Positions 32,581 through 43,086 of a DNA stretch of 64,000 nt are shown piece by piece; the first letter of the stretch is position 1, and every line of letters begins with the position of its first letter. Below the pieces are notes generated by a model. That model had not been told where the DNA came from. It saw nothing but the letters and a program-made list of their open reading frames with translations, and ran no database searches. A program made the position numbers and the translations under genes. Location: NCBI GenBank assembly GCA_964036045.1, contig OZ038393.1:48042429-48106428 (forward strand), in the 5' to 3' direction. The DNA comes from Eutreptiella sp. 'Long Island Sound 2002' (taxonomy: Eukaryota > Euglenozoa > Euglenophyceae > Eutreptiales > Eutreptiaceae).

Positions 32581-35500
32581 TCAGACCTTGGTCTAGGACT
32601 TCCCCCAATAGTTGATAGTCCTCAGTTTTGGAGGCCGCCATCATGTTCGAGGGCTCCTCCTTCGATATCCTCAGGTAGCTCGAGGTATGTTCCGACTGCT
32701 CCAGTGGCACAGACTCTCTGCCACTGCCGTGGTTCACGTAGAGGAGGTAGGGCGCTTGCAGCGTCAGGGATTGTATCTGGGAGTGCTGCACGAAGAAGTC
32801 AGTCCCAAATACAAAGTCGAAGGCCTCAGTGTCCATCACATAAAACCAATGGGCGATAGTCCGGGAGCCCATAGGTACCTCCACTTCACAGTCCCCGCAG
32901 CTGTGCACCACATGTCCATCCCCCATTCGTATAGCCGCGGTGGTCATGTTGTTCTTCAGGCTCCCACAAGGTAAAATTTTCCTGGCCACTATAGATATCG
33001 TGGCGCCAGTATCCAATACCCCCAGGTATTCACGTCCCCTTAGTCGGATAAGTACCCAAAACACCAGGTCCTGGGCGCCACCGGAGCGTCTCCGTAAGAA
33101 CTCCGCAGGACAAGTCACCTCGAACCCCTTGTTCCGCAATTTGCGGGCCATTCTCATGTAACGGCTCCTCTTCTTAGCGTTGCCGTCATCACCACCTTCA
33201 TGCTCACGCTTGGCTCCCTGTTCTCGCTGGGCCTGCATCTGCGAGCGTGTGGCGGGACCAGACTGCCCTCCAGAGGGCTCGGAGTTCCCCCCTGGATTAG
33301 GGTTGGGGTTGCCTCTGTTCTTGTCCGTGTTCTTGTTTTCCTTGTCTGGCTGGCAGTTAGCGCCTCCTCCTCGTCCACCTTGACTCTTGTCTTGCCCTTG
33401 TCCATGTCCTTTCGACTTGCCCTTGCCGGAGTCGTTGCCTTTGCCTTTGCCTCCACCTTTGCCAGAGCCTTTGCCAGGATCCTCACCCTTCAGCTTCGCC
33501 GACAGGCGCTGCTTCTGGTAGCACTCATCCTCGTAGTGCTTCCTCTTCCCACAGAAGGCACAGGTGATAGTACACCTGTAGTGATCCGGCAGCTGTTTCT
33601 TGGCGCCGGTGTTGGTCTCCTGCTTCTTTCCTTGGACTACAAAGCAGTCTCGCTGCTCGCAGTCAGGGGCGTGCTGCAGGTGGCCCTGCTCGTCTCTGGC
33701 ATCACACCAGAAGAGCTCCTTGACGTTTTCCATGATACGGGCGTGTTTGGGGGTGGTCCCCTGCCCAGGTCTGGATCCTTGGTACCCTTTGCCATGGCTT
33801 CCAGAGCCTCCACATCCAGGACGATAGTTGTTCAGGTGCTGGTCGCTTTCTTTCTCCAGCGCAGGCTCCAGGAGTAGTAGACATAGATCCTCGTAGTGGA
33901 GGGCTCTAGCCTTGCGTTCTGCCGTTGAACGGCACGCGTCCCACAGCTCACGAGGGAGCTTAGCCACCAACCAGAAAGGCAGGTCGTCGCTGCTGTAGGA
34001 ACCGGGAGTCAGTCGTCCGGCCCAGTTATCCAAGTCAGCCAATAGCTCAGATACCCTGCCAGGTTTGGGGTTGTTGGGCAGCATGGGCAGGTTCTGGATC
34101 TCGGCCCTGATGGAGAGGTCGGTTTCATACGTCGGGTACTGCCTCTCCAAGGCAACCAACACATCGGCAAAGGTGGCGGACTTAGTCAGGATCTGTTTGA
34201 CCTGCTTCTCCAGGTACTTGGTCTTGCAACACTGCAGGAGCAGATCGCACTTGACCCATCCACTAGCGTGGGTTTGGCCGGTCAATCAGAGAAACCGGCC
34301 AAATCTCTCGGCGAACTCGCTGAGGTCCGTGCCTGTGAACTCAGGCAGGTTCACCACGATCTGGGAGGTGGCAATAGCCTTAGCCTCCTGAGACCTGCGT
34401 CCCTCAGGGCGCCTGGTCTTCCTCTTCTTCTTCTTCCTCCTCCCACTTGGGTTCTCGGGGTCCTCCGGGTCGTCGTCCTCCGAAGGCGAAGCAGAAGTCA
34501 TCGACGGCGGTTCATCATCCGGGGGATCTCGGCCTAGGTCACTGGAGCCGTAGGGCTCCACATTGACCATTGCCCTCAGGGCTGTCAGCCCCAGCCGGTC
34601 CTGCTCGGCTATCCTAGAATTCCCCACGTTACTGTAGGGTGGCTGGGCCGTCCTCGGCACGAAAGGGCTTCTAGGTATCACAGCAGGGGTCGGCATCGGT
34701 CGGCTCCTCAGGCTCCCCAGGGTGTTTGTCAGCCCTGCCACCAGGTGGTTGGCCTGTACTCGATGGGGTGACATTCCCATCGTGGTAGGTGACGCTTGAG
34801 GCGGTATCAGGGGCTCCAGTTTCTCTCGAATCTCTTGAGTGAGGTCGCCAACAATTTTAGAGATGGCTCCTCGGAGCACCTCGTTGATCTCCGACCGCGT
34901 CAGGGACCTGTTGGAGGATCTCCCCGATCCTCTACTCCTGCTCCCGCATGACTCAGGTTCTCTCCTCAACCGAATCAAGGTTGCATACCCAGGAACATCC
35001 ACATAGGCTCCCTCAGCGGGTAGAGGATGGTGATAGTCAGCAGAAGACCATCGCGGTGCAGAACTGGAGGTCACCGGCTCACTGGTAGTAGTTGCCTCTG
35101 GAAACGCTGTGGTAGGTGGCTTCACACCATAGGCAGGGTAGGTAGGCATACCAGTAACGCCTGTGCCCTCAGCCATAGGCAGGTTGGTTATGGGTGTGGA
35201 TGTTGCAGCGGCTGGGTCTGGAGTTGGGAGTGTGGTGGCTATAGGAGAGGGTGATGCGTGGAGGCCAGAAGCGCTTGGTGCGCCCTTGAAGGTAGGATCA
35301 TTCGTTGGGTCGTGCCCTTGGTCTGCTCGTTCGTCTGCTATGCTTTCTCAAGCATCCTTCTCGCTCTCTCTCTTTCTCTTCACAGGATGGGTGTCCACCT
35401 CCTCGACTGAGAGGGCCCGGAAGGCCGACTGAAGTCCTTCCATCGAATCCTCCGCCACGTCCACTGGCCCATGTAAGGGCTCCGAAGGTACAGCGCTAGG

Positions 35501-35584
35501 TCCAGGTCCAGGTTCACCAGGTGCTGGCATTGCTGGTGCCTCAGGCGCCGTCTTCACGTCGGTGTCCTCTTTCTTGGTGTCCAT
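32441..35584 (-). pseudogene. Element A Gag-protease polyprotein, interrupted by two TGA codons
   Basis: ATG at 35584-35582 opens a frame that runs in one phase to 32441 but is broken by TGA at 35350-35348 and 34288-34286. The sister gag in element C reads through the first position (Gly). Order: Pro/Ala-rich N-terminus, a serine/arginine patch (SRGSGRSSNRSLTRSEINEV), a basic stretch (GRRKKKKRKTRR), a capsid-like helical region (from about 34320), one zinc knuckle CAFCGKRKHYEDEC (about 33530-33575), a Gly-Lys-rich tract, and a retropepsin with LGVLDTGATISIV (catalytic DTG at about 33005-33020) and FDFVFGTDFF. It would assemble particles and process itself. The start choice is supported by the same start in element C. 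Confidence 0.87.
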
Positions 35585-35670
35585 ATTCGTTCGCCCTTCT
35601 TGCTTATATATGACTGATCTCCGCGCACTGGATGTACGGCACGGGGTTGCTGCCAGTACGCAGAGACAGT

Positions 35671-35686
35671 CTGCCTCTTGCTACCA
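35671..35686 (-). promoter_or_regulatory. Primer-binding site of element A
   Basis: TGGTAGCAAGAGGCAG on the minus strand, overlapping the last base of the LTR. It resembles the complement of the 3' end of eukaryotic initiator tRNA-Met (TGGTAGCAGAGG, from general knowledge) with one extra A. The same sequence follows the 5' LTR of element C. Confidence 0.65.
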
Positions 35687-36122
35687 GAAGGTTTTATAGT
35701 GATTTCAACACTGTGTGTTTGTTGTGCCTCTCCTGCTGCTTGCCGGTGGTGTATGGTTTCCTGCTGCTTGTTTCTTGATGAGGAAAATGTTTTATTTGCT
35801 GAAATACAACCAATCCTGGATAACCCAAGCCAGAGATAAGCAGGTAGAAGAAATTCAGGATCAAAGCATGAGAGGCTGCAGTCACAAAGAGTTAGATAAA
35901 GAAAACTATCAACAATAGACCACAGCAATTAGCATACATTGCAACTCAGGATGAAATATTTTACATGATTGAGAAAATCTGATTGGAAAACTGCCCCAAG
36001 GGCTCACTCTCATCCACAGTGCCATCCTGAGATGCGCACTCCTTTTCTTCCGGTCCCATAGGTGCTGAGGTGGCATGGCATGTGGCGATGAGGTCACTGC
36101 CATGTCACATGGGATATTCCTA

Positions 36123-36354
36123 CTTAGCTAGGCTGACCGGGAATTGAACCCAGGACCTCTCAAAAAGAGGTGCCCAGCCCCCTAGGGTGCAGCTGGCTCA
36201 GCTAGCACTACACAATCCCCATATATGGGCCAACTCGTTAAAACCGGTTTTAAGGAGTTGGCCCATATATGTGTCTTGTGTAGTGCTATTGCTTCGCCAT
36301 CTCTTCTTTCCTCCTCACCTATTCGGGTAACTCCGATACCACTAGGATAGCTAA
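36123..36354 (-). promoter_or_regulatory. tRNA-like module in 5' LTR of element A, split by insertion
   Basis: 232 nt, equal to the standard 88-nt module plus the 144-bp insertion at 36191-36334. Both complementary ends and the B-box are intact, and the split lies in the region between the D-arm-like and anticodon-like parts. Confidence 0.6.
36191..36334. mobile_element. 144-bp palindromic MITE-like insertion
   Basis: Absent from the four other LTR copies. It contains a 17-bp inverted repeat CATATATGGGCCAACTC (36220-36236) and its complement (36255-36271) around an almost perfect inner palindrome TTAAAACCGGTTTTAA. Outer 12-bp arms AGCACTACACAA (36204-36215) and TTGTGTAGTGCT (36276-36287) are complementary. 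The arms are not at the insertion edges, and no clear target duplication was seen. Confidence 0.7.
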
Positions 36355-36624
36355 GATATCATGAGAAAACATAGATAAATTCATAGGCTCTGCCTTCAGT
36401 ATATCAGTGCCTCAGCAACCCAGGAAAAGATGTTTTAGTGCCTATAGCTTGGGGATAAAGGGGTCCACACCACATCCTGATTTAGTGTTTGGTTCCATAG
36501 GTCAAAATGTGTTATCACCACTTTTGGTTGGGCCAATACTAAGATAGAAATGCCAGTGTGCTTAGAGCATCTCTAATACAACTAACGTATACCCTAAAGC
36601 ATTGGAAAAGCACTTTTTCTTACT

Positions 36625-39331
36625 GAGAGAGCTTCGCCTAGCCTTGACCCAAGAGAGCATGCATGCACTTGGAGAGAGAGTGGCAAAAGCTCCACCAATG
36701 CCTCTCCTTGAGTCTAATCATAAGATGGCAAAACCAGGGCATGACTTAATTGGATTACTCCCAAGCCACGGGTACTTGACGAAAGTAAAAGGGCCCAGGA
36801 GTTTCAAAGGATCAAAGACAACGGTCACATGGCAAGTTAAATGTATAGTTGACCTGTTCAGGAGAATGACGAATCGGGAGAGAGAGGGAGAGTGAGGGAA
36901 AGCACCAAATCCACCTTGGGGAGAGGAGACACCACATGTTCACCTTGACGATGGAATCATGGGCACCACCAAATTTGAGTCACACCATGAGGACACAAAT
37001 GAACCATGCATGAATGACAAATGCAATGTCCTCTTAGAATGAATGCATGAGACCTCAAAACCAAACATGGTGTGCGACCCTAATGGAATCCAATTGCAAA
37101 GCAACAGGCAATGTAGCCCACACCCAGCGGTGCGCCAACCTATGCTTCCCTTGGTCTCACGTCGCGTCCCCTTCGGAAGACACCCCATGTGACAGGTTTT
37201 TTTTACCCAGCCTCCTCACTACCACCATAGCATCGATAAGGACGGCCCTGGTTTCCCTGAAGGTACTCCCTCAACACTTGTCCACAGAAACCATCAACGT
37301 ACGTACTATGGCTGTCACCTAGTCTTCCTTCAGTTGGACAAGTGATTCCAATTTCCACATGATAGATCCCACACTATTAACACCAGACTGGAAGATTTGA
37401 TTGGCTGGTCTGCATTACGGCACGACCAAAGACGGCGCGCGCACACACACACACAGCAGCAGCCATTCGACAAATTAGAAACGCAAATAATGTTAGAACA
37501 ATTGCCAACCAACCGCAGGATTGACCTGAAATCAATGCGACATCATAAATGCAAAAACAACACTCAAATCTGCTGTCCGAATTAATTTGTGCGATCGAAA
37601 TCTGGTACTGGAATTAAATGCTGAGATTGCATAATAATTTACACCTGAAATGGCACACAGGAAGCAACATGTGTGTGCAAAAGAGAAATGAGCAACAAAC
37701 ATGGATTCTGACATGGCTATGCCCTGAGGTTTACACCCCCCCCCCTGACTCAGACATCCCCGATGCTCTGACACACCAAGGTCAGACAGCGAGGGTCAGA
37801 GCCAGGGAAACGACCACAAACAATCATCATAGGGCGGGTGGGTGGGTGCAAAATCCACACGGGTGTGGGCATTGCAGAAACACCCCCCTCTTTAGCCCTG
37901 AACACCCTGCATAACAGAATGCTGGTGTTTAGGCGATAAACTATCGATGCAAAGCCCCTACACGTGCCATTGACACCCTCCTCCCTAGCTGCAAATTCTC
38001 CGCATCAATCCGGGCCGCAGCAAACCAATGCCACCCAATGGCGCGGAGGGGAATCAACAAGCAGAATCTGAGACATACAATACTGAAATATGGCAAAACA
38101 GTGCTAAATGCACCTTGAAGTCACCAAAAAGAATAAATGGAGAAATTTGTTTTTGAAAATGTTTCTTCGACTTTTTTTTGTTCTTTTTCTCTTCCCCAAA
38201 ATATAACATTGGGGACCCAGGTGGAAGCAGCAAGCAAACACATGCCATGGTTGCAACCGGGAAAGCCTTTTGATGAGATTAGGTAATCACGAAATCTTCC
38301 AACTCAACGATAGGTCGAAGAGATGGCCAAAACATGGTTTTGACCCGAGCTACCCCTACCCTACAAACTTCTTTACGAGGGTCTACCGGGGGTCACTGCT
38401 GCAACTGTAATGCAAACAGAGCCCACGGTTACGACCGGCACGCGGAAAAATAGTGGAGGGTGCGGTCAGAATGTCCCCAGGTGCCACCAATTTGGAGAAA
38501 TGAGATAGCAAAAATTTACTAAAGCTGGTAACAATTGTTACTAAAAATAGCGAAGTGGAAAAATTTGAATCTCCAAATAGGGCAACCCTGGAAGGGAACA
38601 GACCTCACCAATGCGACAAAAGTGCAAAGTTATGGTCGCGGACGTTGAGGAAATGGCAAACCGGGCCAATGGGAAGGAGTTCTGAAAATAGAAACTTTGT
38701 TGCTAAAAAAAGCAAAAAAATTCAAAAAATTGAACGTGGTGTTCTAACAATAGAAACAACCATTTTTGAAGAAGTAAGCACCACTGGCGGCCTGCATCGC
38801 GTCCAGTAACCTCCAAGTACAGGCGAGAGCTCAAACAACATAACAAATCAGCACGTCAAGCCAAAATATATCCTAAGTACCCATAGTGGTTGGCACACCG
38901 TGGAACAGGCACCTAAACACCCACAACATTACAAAACAATAGCATGGTTGCATCTGGCAACCCAAAAATAGGGGGGAAATGCAAAGCAGGGCTGCGGAGG
39001 ACATCACAATGCAGATGAAAGGAGTAGGTCAAGTAAATGGAAAAGACATTTAGGTAAGAGAGACAACCGCCATCAATCAATGGCAATGGATAAGGGCAAA
39101 GGGATCATAAGCTAAGGGGTTCAAAGCATCAATGCAAAACTGCCTGAAGAAAGTCTGAAGAGATGGCATTCCACTCCAACGGGGAAGATTTGATGAAAAA
39201 ACTTGCTGGAGGGCCAACCTGCCAATAGTTCGTAAAAAAAAAGGGGAATCAACAATAATTCAGCGCAAATCTGACAAAGAGACAGCAATCGCTTCACGAC
39301 GGTTATACCTAGCCCATGTTTCGTCGACATT
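36625..39331. other. No gene seen; DNA right of element A
   Basis: The first 60 bases resemble the sequence at 6210-6256 left of element A, so the target contained a local repeat. The rest has only short frames. A CA-dinucleotide run lies at 37440-37456 and C-rich runs near 37736. No domain, RNA gene or repeat array was recognised. Confidence 0.5.
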
Positions 39332-40714
39332 CTATATTAAAGAGCATGCATAATGCCATTCATGCTCGGGAAAACCCCGAAACTTGACTCGCCACTGTCG
39401 CTTGCCCCTGACAACACGGTCCTCCAGAACACGCTCGACCACGTAGTCGTTGGTCTCAATCAACCCTCCCCTTGCCGTATAACAGTGCAAGGGCACTTTC
39501 TTGTCGTCCTTGTAAGGGACATAGGGCTTCAATCGCCGAGAGCTGAAGGTTCCTTCCCTTCCTCTGATATTTACAGGGTAGCTGCCTGGTGAAATGCGTC
39601 TCAACACTTCACAAGGGCCTTGCCAAACCCTTTCGAGGTTGCCATGCACAGGAGGTTCTGCAATAGGATTACATACCCATACTAGGCCCCCCGGCTTGAA
39701 CGATTGCTCAGGACGTTTGGCCACAAAATAGGCAAACTCCTTGGCATGGAGGTCTTCAAGGCGGTTTTGAACTTCAGCACATTTGTACGAGAAGCGACCA
39801 AACAATTATCCTGCATCTTCAGCCCCATCCCGTAGGGATACGGGCAAACAATCCCCCCAACCTACAGAATCTCTCCCAAAAAGAAGTCGATGTGGGAAAT
39901 ACCCACTGACTGCCCCCGGCAAATCCTTCAAAGCCCAAAGGGCTAATGGCAAGCTTTCCACCCAACAGTGCTTGCTGGAACCCCCAGGCTGCTCACGGTA
40001 CTGCCTAAGTGAGTTTACAATTCTTTGGACAGCTCGTTCAGCACGTCCGTTGCTCTGTGGTCGCTAGGCCACCGAGCTGTGTTGTTCAACTTTACTGGTG
40101 GCAAACAGATCCTTCAAAAAGTCAGAGTTGATAATGGACACATTGTCACAGATGCACTGTTTTGGCAACGCAAACATATGGACGCATCGATCCAAAAAAA
40201 GAGAAGCAGCATTCTTACTGTCCAATCCCTTCTCTTGACAAGGGATTGCCAATGCATACCCGGTTTGACGGCAGACATTGACCATAAGATAGTCCCCTTT
40301 CTTCCCAGTGGACTTCTGCAAACACTCAGGCAATTATCAGAAGTCAATTGCAAGGGTTGTGAAAGTATATTGCGGGACAGGAGCAAATTCACATGTGTCG
40401 GGTTGCTTGCCACGCCTTGCCTTCCTAGTTTGACACTCATGACGTCGCCCAAGAATTTTAGCAATGTCGGATGACAGACTACGGCTATCTCTTGGCAAAT
40501 CATAGGCAAGGCACCAAAGGTTTCCTTCAAACACCTCCACAGTCTTCTCAAGGCCAAGGCTGGCCATAAGAATTTTTTGTCACCACCACGTCGTCACAAA
40601 GAGCTGTAGGGCATACAATCTTTCCCTTGAACGGAATCTTTTTTTCGTCATCGTCCGACCTCATACCGTAATCTGAATAATTCGGGTTTAAAATGGCTTG
40701 ATCAGACTCAAAGT
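39332..40714 (-). pseudogene. Gypsy D copy 1: integrase core and chromodomain
   Basis: Frames on the minus strand give a zinc-module end (RRHECQTRKARRGKQP), an integrase core with Asp in TTLAIDF and Asp in CDNVSIINSDF, then QSNGRAERAVQ carrying the Glu after an in-frame stop near 40065. A second stop and frame change lie near 39800. The last frame (39805-39332) has the C-terminal barrel (SFKPGGLVWVCN, ERVWQGPCEVLRR) and a chromodomain (DYVVERVLED, QWRVKFRGFPEHEW). It resembles element B pol. It continues at 46128 once element C is removed: the frame passes from WDELPH into WDFESDQ. It is dead through stops and nesting. Confidence 0.83.
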
Positions 40715-40719
40715 CCCAG
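40715..40719. repeat. Target-site duplication CCCAG, left copy of element C
   Basis: CCCAG immediately before the 5' LTR. The second copy is at 46123-46127. One preceding T is also shared, so the boundary is uncertain by a base. Confidence 0.8.
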
Positions 40720-41506
40720 AGTAAAAAAAAGTGCTTTTCCAATGCTTTGAGGCATACTCTAGTTGTATTAGGGATGCACTGAGCATCCAGGCATTTCTAT
40801 CTTAGTATTGGCCCCACCAAAAGTGGTGATAACACATTTTGACCTATGGAACCAAACACCCAATCAGGATATGGAGTGGACCCCTTAATCCCCTTTTAAT
40901 GTGAGGCAAATCATCTTTTCCTGAGTTGACTGAGAACTGACATATCCAAGGCAGAGCCTATGAATTTATCTATGTTTTTCCATGAATTCTTAGCTATCCT
41001 AGTGGTATGCACCCTAGGGGGCTGGGCACCTCTTTTTGAGACGTCCTGGGTTCAATTCCTGGTCAGCCTAGCTAAGTAGGAAGATCCCATGTGACATGGC
41101 AGTGACCTCATCGCCACATGCCCTGCCACCTCAGCACATATGGGACCCAAAACAAAGAGTGCACATCTCCAGAGATGGCACTATGGAGATAGAGTGACCA
41201 TGGGGCAGTTTTCCAACTCTTTTCCAAAACATTTTCAGCTATCTTTGTGAATATGCATTCCGATTTGACCTGAGTTGCAGTTTCTGTGAATATCCAATCA
41301 TCTTTCACTGTTTACACTGCAGCCCTTCATGCCTTGATCCTGATTCTCTTCTCCTTGCATACCGCTGGCTTGGGCTATCCTCGATTTACTGTATTTCAGC
41401 AAACAAAAGCTTTTCATCTCCAAAAACAAGCAGCAGGAAACCCTACACCAGCAACAAGCAGCAGGAGAGGCAAAGACACAGTGTTGAAACCACTATAAAC
41501 TTTTCT
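40720..41506 (+). repeat. 5' LTR of element C
   Basis: 787 bp, AGTAA at the start and TTTTCT at the end, the same length as the 3' LTR at 45336-46122 with a few percent differences. The ends are not TG...CA; the outer bases AG and CT form a short inverted pair. Confidence 0.9.
40989..41076 (+). promoter_or_regulatory. tRNA-like module in 5' LTR of element C
   Basis: 88 nt with CTTAGCTA and TAGCTAAG ends, A-box-like TCCTAGTGGTATGC and B-box GGTTCAATTCC. The T-stem here is CTGGG/CCTGG. Confidence 0.6.
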
Positions 41507-41521
41507 GGTAGCAAGAGGCAG
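41506..41521 (+). promoter_or_regulatory. Primer-binding site of element C
   Basis: TGGTAGCAAGAGGCAG beginning at the last LTR base, identical to that of element A. Confidence 0.65.
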
Positions 41522-41606
41522 TCTGTCTCTGCGCACCGGCAGCAACCCCGCGCCGTACATCCAGTGCGCCGAGTACAGGCACATATAAGCAGAAGGGCGA
41601 ACGAAG

Positions 41607-42596
41607 ATGGACACAAGGAAGGAGGACGCCGACGTGAAGACAGCGCCAGCGCCTGAGGCACCGGCAAGGCCAGCATCTGGGGAACCTGGACCTGCACCTA
41701 GCGGCGCTGTACTTTCGGAGCCCTTACATGGGCCAGTGGAAGTGGCTGAGAGCTCGTTGGATGGACTCCAGACGGCCTTCAGGGCCCTCTCAGTCGAAGA
41801 GGTGGTCACTCAGCCTGTGAAGAGGAAGAGAGAGAGCGAGAAGGATGCTGGAGACGAAGCAGACGAAGGAGAGGAACAAGGGCAAGACCTGACGAATGAC
41901 CCTACCTTCGAAGGCGCACCAAGCGCTTCTGGCCTCCACGCATCACCCTCTCCTATAACCACCACACTCCCAGCTGCTGCAACATCCACTCCCATAACCA
42001 ACCCGCCTATGGCAGAGGGCACAGGCTTTACTGGCATGCCTCCCTACCCCGCCTATGGTATGGGCCCACCTACCACTGCGCTCCCTGAGGCAACTACTGC
42101 CAGTGAGCCGGTGGCTTCCATCTCTGCGCCGCGATGGTATGCGGCTGAATATCCCCATCCACTACCCGCTACTGGAACCTATGTGGATGTTCCTGGGTAT
42201 GCACCTGGGTATGCAACCTTGAGTGGGTTGAGGAGAGGGCCTGAGCCTCTTGGAGGCGGGAGTAGAGGATCAGGGAGATCCTCCAACAGGTCCCTGACGC
42301 GGTCGGAGATCAACGAGGTGCTCCGAGGAGCCACTTCAAAAATCGTGGGCGACCTCACTCAAGAGATCCGAGAGAAACAGGAGCCCCTGATGATACCGCC
42401 CCAAGCGTCACCTACCACGGTGGGGATGTCACCCCACGGAGTACAGGCCAACCACCAAGGCTATGCTCCAGAGAGTGAGGGAGCGTCAGTGGAACAAGAA
42501 GAACAAGCACCGAGTACCGGCCACCTACCAAGAAGGGGACTGGGTGCTGGTGCACCACAGTCGACTACCCGCCTGGCGGCGTTCTACCAGCGATGA
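41607..42596 (+). CDS. Element C truncated Gag, reading out of frame past a deletion junction
   Basis: 329 residues, of which about 1-283 match the Gag N-terminus of element A: the same Met-Asp-Thr start, the Pro/Ala-rich region, SRGSGRSSNRSLTRSEINEV and the segment up to GVQANH. This copy is uninterrupted where element A has TGA, so it is the better reference for the N-terminus. After about 42455 the DNA jumps to the integrase C-terminus in another phase, and the last 45 or so residues are meaningless. Capsid helices, zinc knuckle and protease are absent. Function as a Gag is doubtful, but the frame is open. Confidence 0.75.
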   Translation: MDTRKEDADVKTAPAPEAPARPASGEPGPAPSGAVLSEPLHGPVEVAESSLDGLQTAFRALSVEEVVTQPVKRKRESEKDAGDEADEGEEQGQDLTNDPTFEGAPSASGLHASPSPITTTLPAAATSTPITNPPMAEGTGFTGMPPYPAYGMGPPTTALPEATTASEPVASISAPRWYAAEYPHPLPATGTYVDVPGYAPGYATLSGLRRGPEPLGGGSRGSGRSSNRSLTRSEINEVLRGATSKIVGDLTQEIREKQEPLMIPPQASPTTVGMSPHGVQANHQGYAPESEGASVEQEEQAPSTGHLPRRGLGAGAPQSTTRLAAFYQR

Positions 42597-43086
42597 CCCA
42601 TACTTCGGGCCGTACAAGATTATATCAGTGGATGGACACCGTATCACCGTGTGGTGTTCTCCCCGTCTAGGGGGGACCCTGGTGTGTGCTGCTCAACACC
42701 TGAAGCGTTACCATGATCCTGAAGACCTCTGTGGGGAGGAGTGGGAGCTGAACGACGAGGAAATCGCCGCTCTGGACCTACAAGGGGCTGCCAGCCCTAT
42801 GGAAGTTGAAGGTGAACTCCCCAACATGAACGCCGAGGAGATGGCTAAGGAGGGCTTCTACCTGGTGAAGTCTGTCCTACGCCACCGCTATCCCCAGGGT
42901 TGGCGCTTTCTCACCCTCTGGGAAGGGTTTGGAGTCGAAGAGGCCACCTGGGAGCCCTTCTCTGCATTTGTTCTACCTGAGGGACGCCTAAACTCAGTTT
43001 TGGTTGACTACTTGTCCCAGAACAACCTTGGTGAGTTGCTGAGGCTCGCTGAGACGCTTGCCTCCAAGACTAAAGCTAGGGACTGA
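42455..43086 (+). pseudogene. Element C integrase C-terminus and chromodomain (deletion-fused)
   Basis: From the junction the phase ending at 43086 encodes the integrase C-terminal barrel (GDWVLVHHSRLPAW, DPYFGPYKIISVDGH) and a chromodomain (GWRFLTLWEGFGVEEATWEPF). An intact tail follows, ending at a TGA after LASKTKARD. The junction has short homology (CCAAGG) between the gag and integrase parts of the parent, suggesting template switching. There is no start codon of its own in natural context. It supplies the correct terminus missing from element A. Confidence 0.82.

Larger units (their letters stand above)
6257..36624 (-). mobile_element. Element A: decayed chromodomain Ty3/gypsy retrotransposon with two nested insertions
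   Basis: Read on the minus strand the order is 5' LTR (36624-35686), primer site, gag-protease (35584-32441), reverse transcriptase (32580-30142), RNase H and integrase (30256-28864), [7.28-kb insertion], integrase C-terminus with chromodomain (21569-20983), 3' noncoding (20982-20258), [11.46-kb insertion], 3' noncoding (8795-7061), polypurine tract, 3' LTR (7050-6257). GAGAG occurs at 6252-6256 and 36625-36629, a 5-bp target duplication typical of gypsy elements. Joining across each nested insertion restores continuity with the related element C. Coding is disrupted by at least three in-frame TGA codons, one TAG and at least two frameshifts, so the copy is dead. Confidence 0.88.
35686..36624 (-). 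repeat. 5' LTR of element A, with internal 144-bp insertion
   Basis: 939 bp beginning AGTAAGAAAAAGTGC on the minus strand and ending TTCT at the primer site. Without the 144-bp insertion it is 795 bp, matching the 794-bp 3' LTR. GAGAG follows at 36625-36629. Confidence 0.87.

Noticed and set aside
40989-41076. A functional tRNA gene
   Set aside because: The D- and T-arm-like parts are good, but no clear anticodon arm is formed, extra bases precede the acceptor end, and the module always lies inside an LTR.
41286-41498. Short frames inside the LTRs (for example 70 codons) as genes
   Set aside because: They occur in LTR sequence, are not in a conserved phase relation to gag and show no domain.
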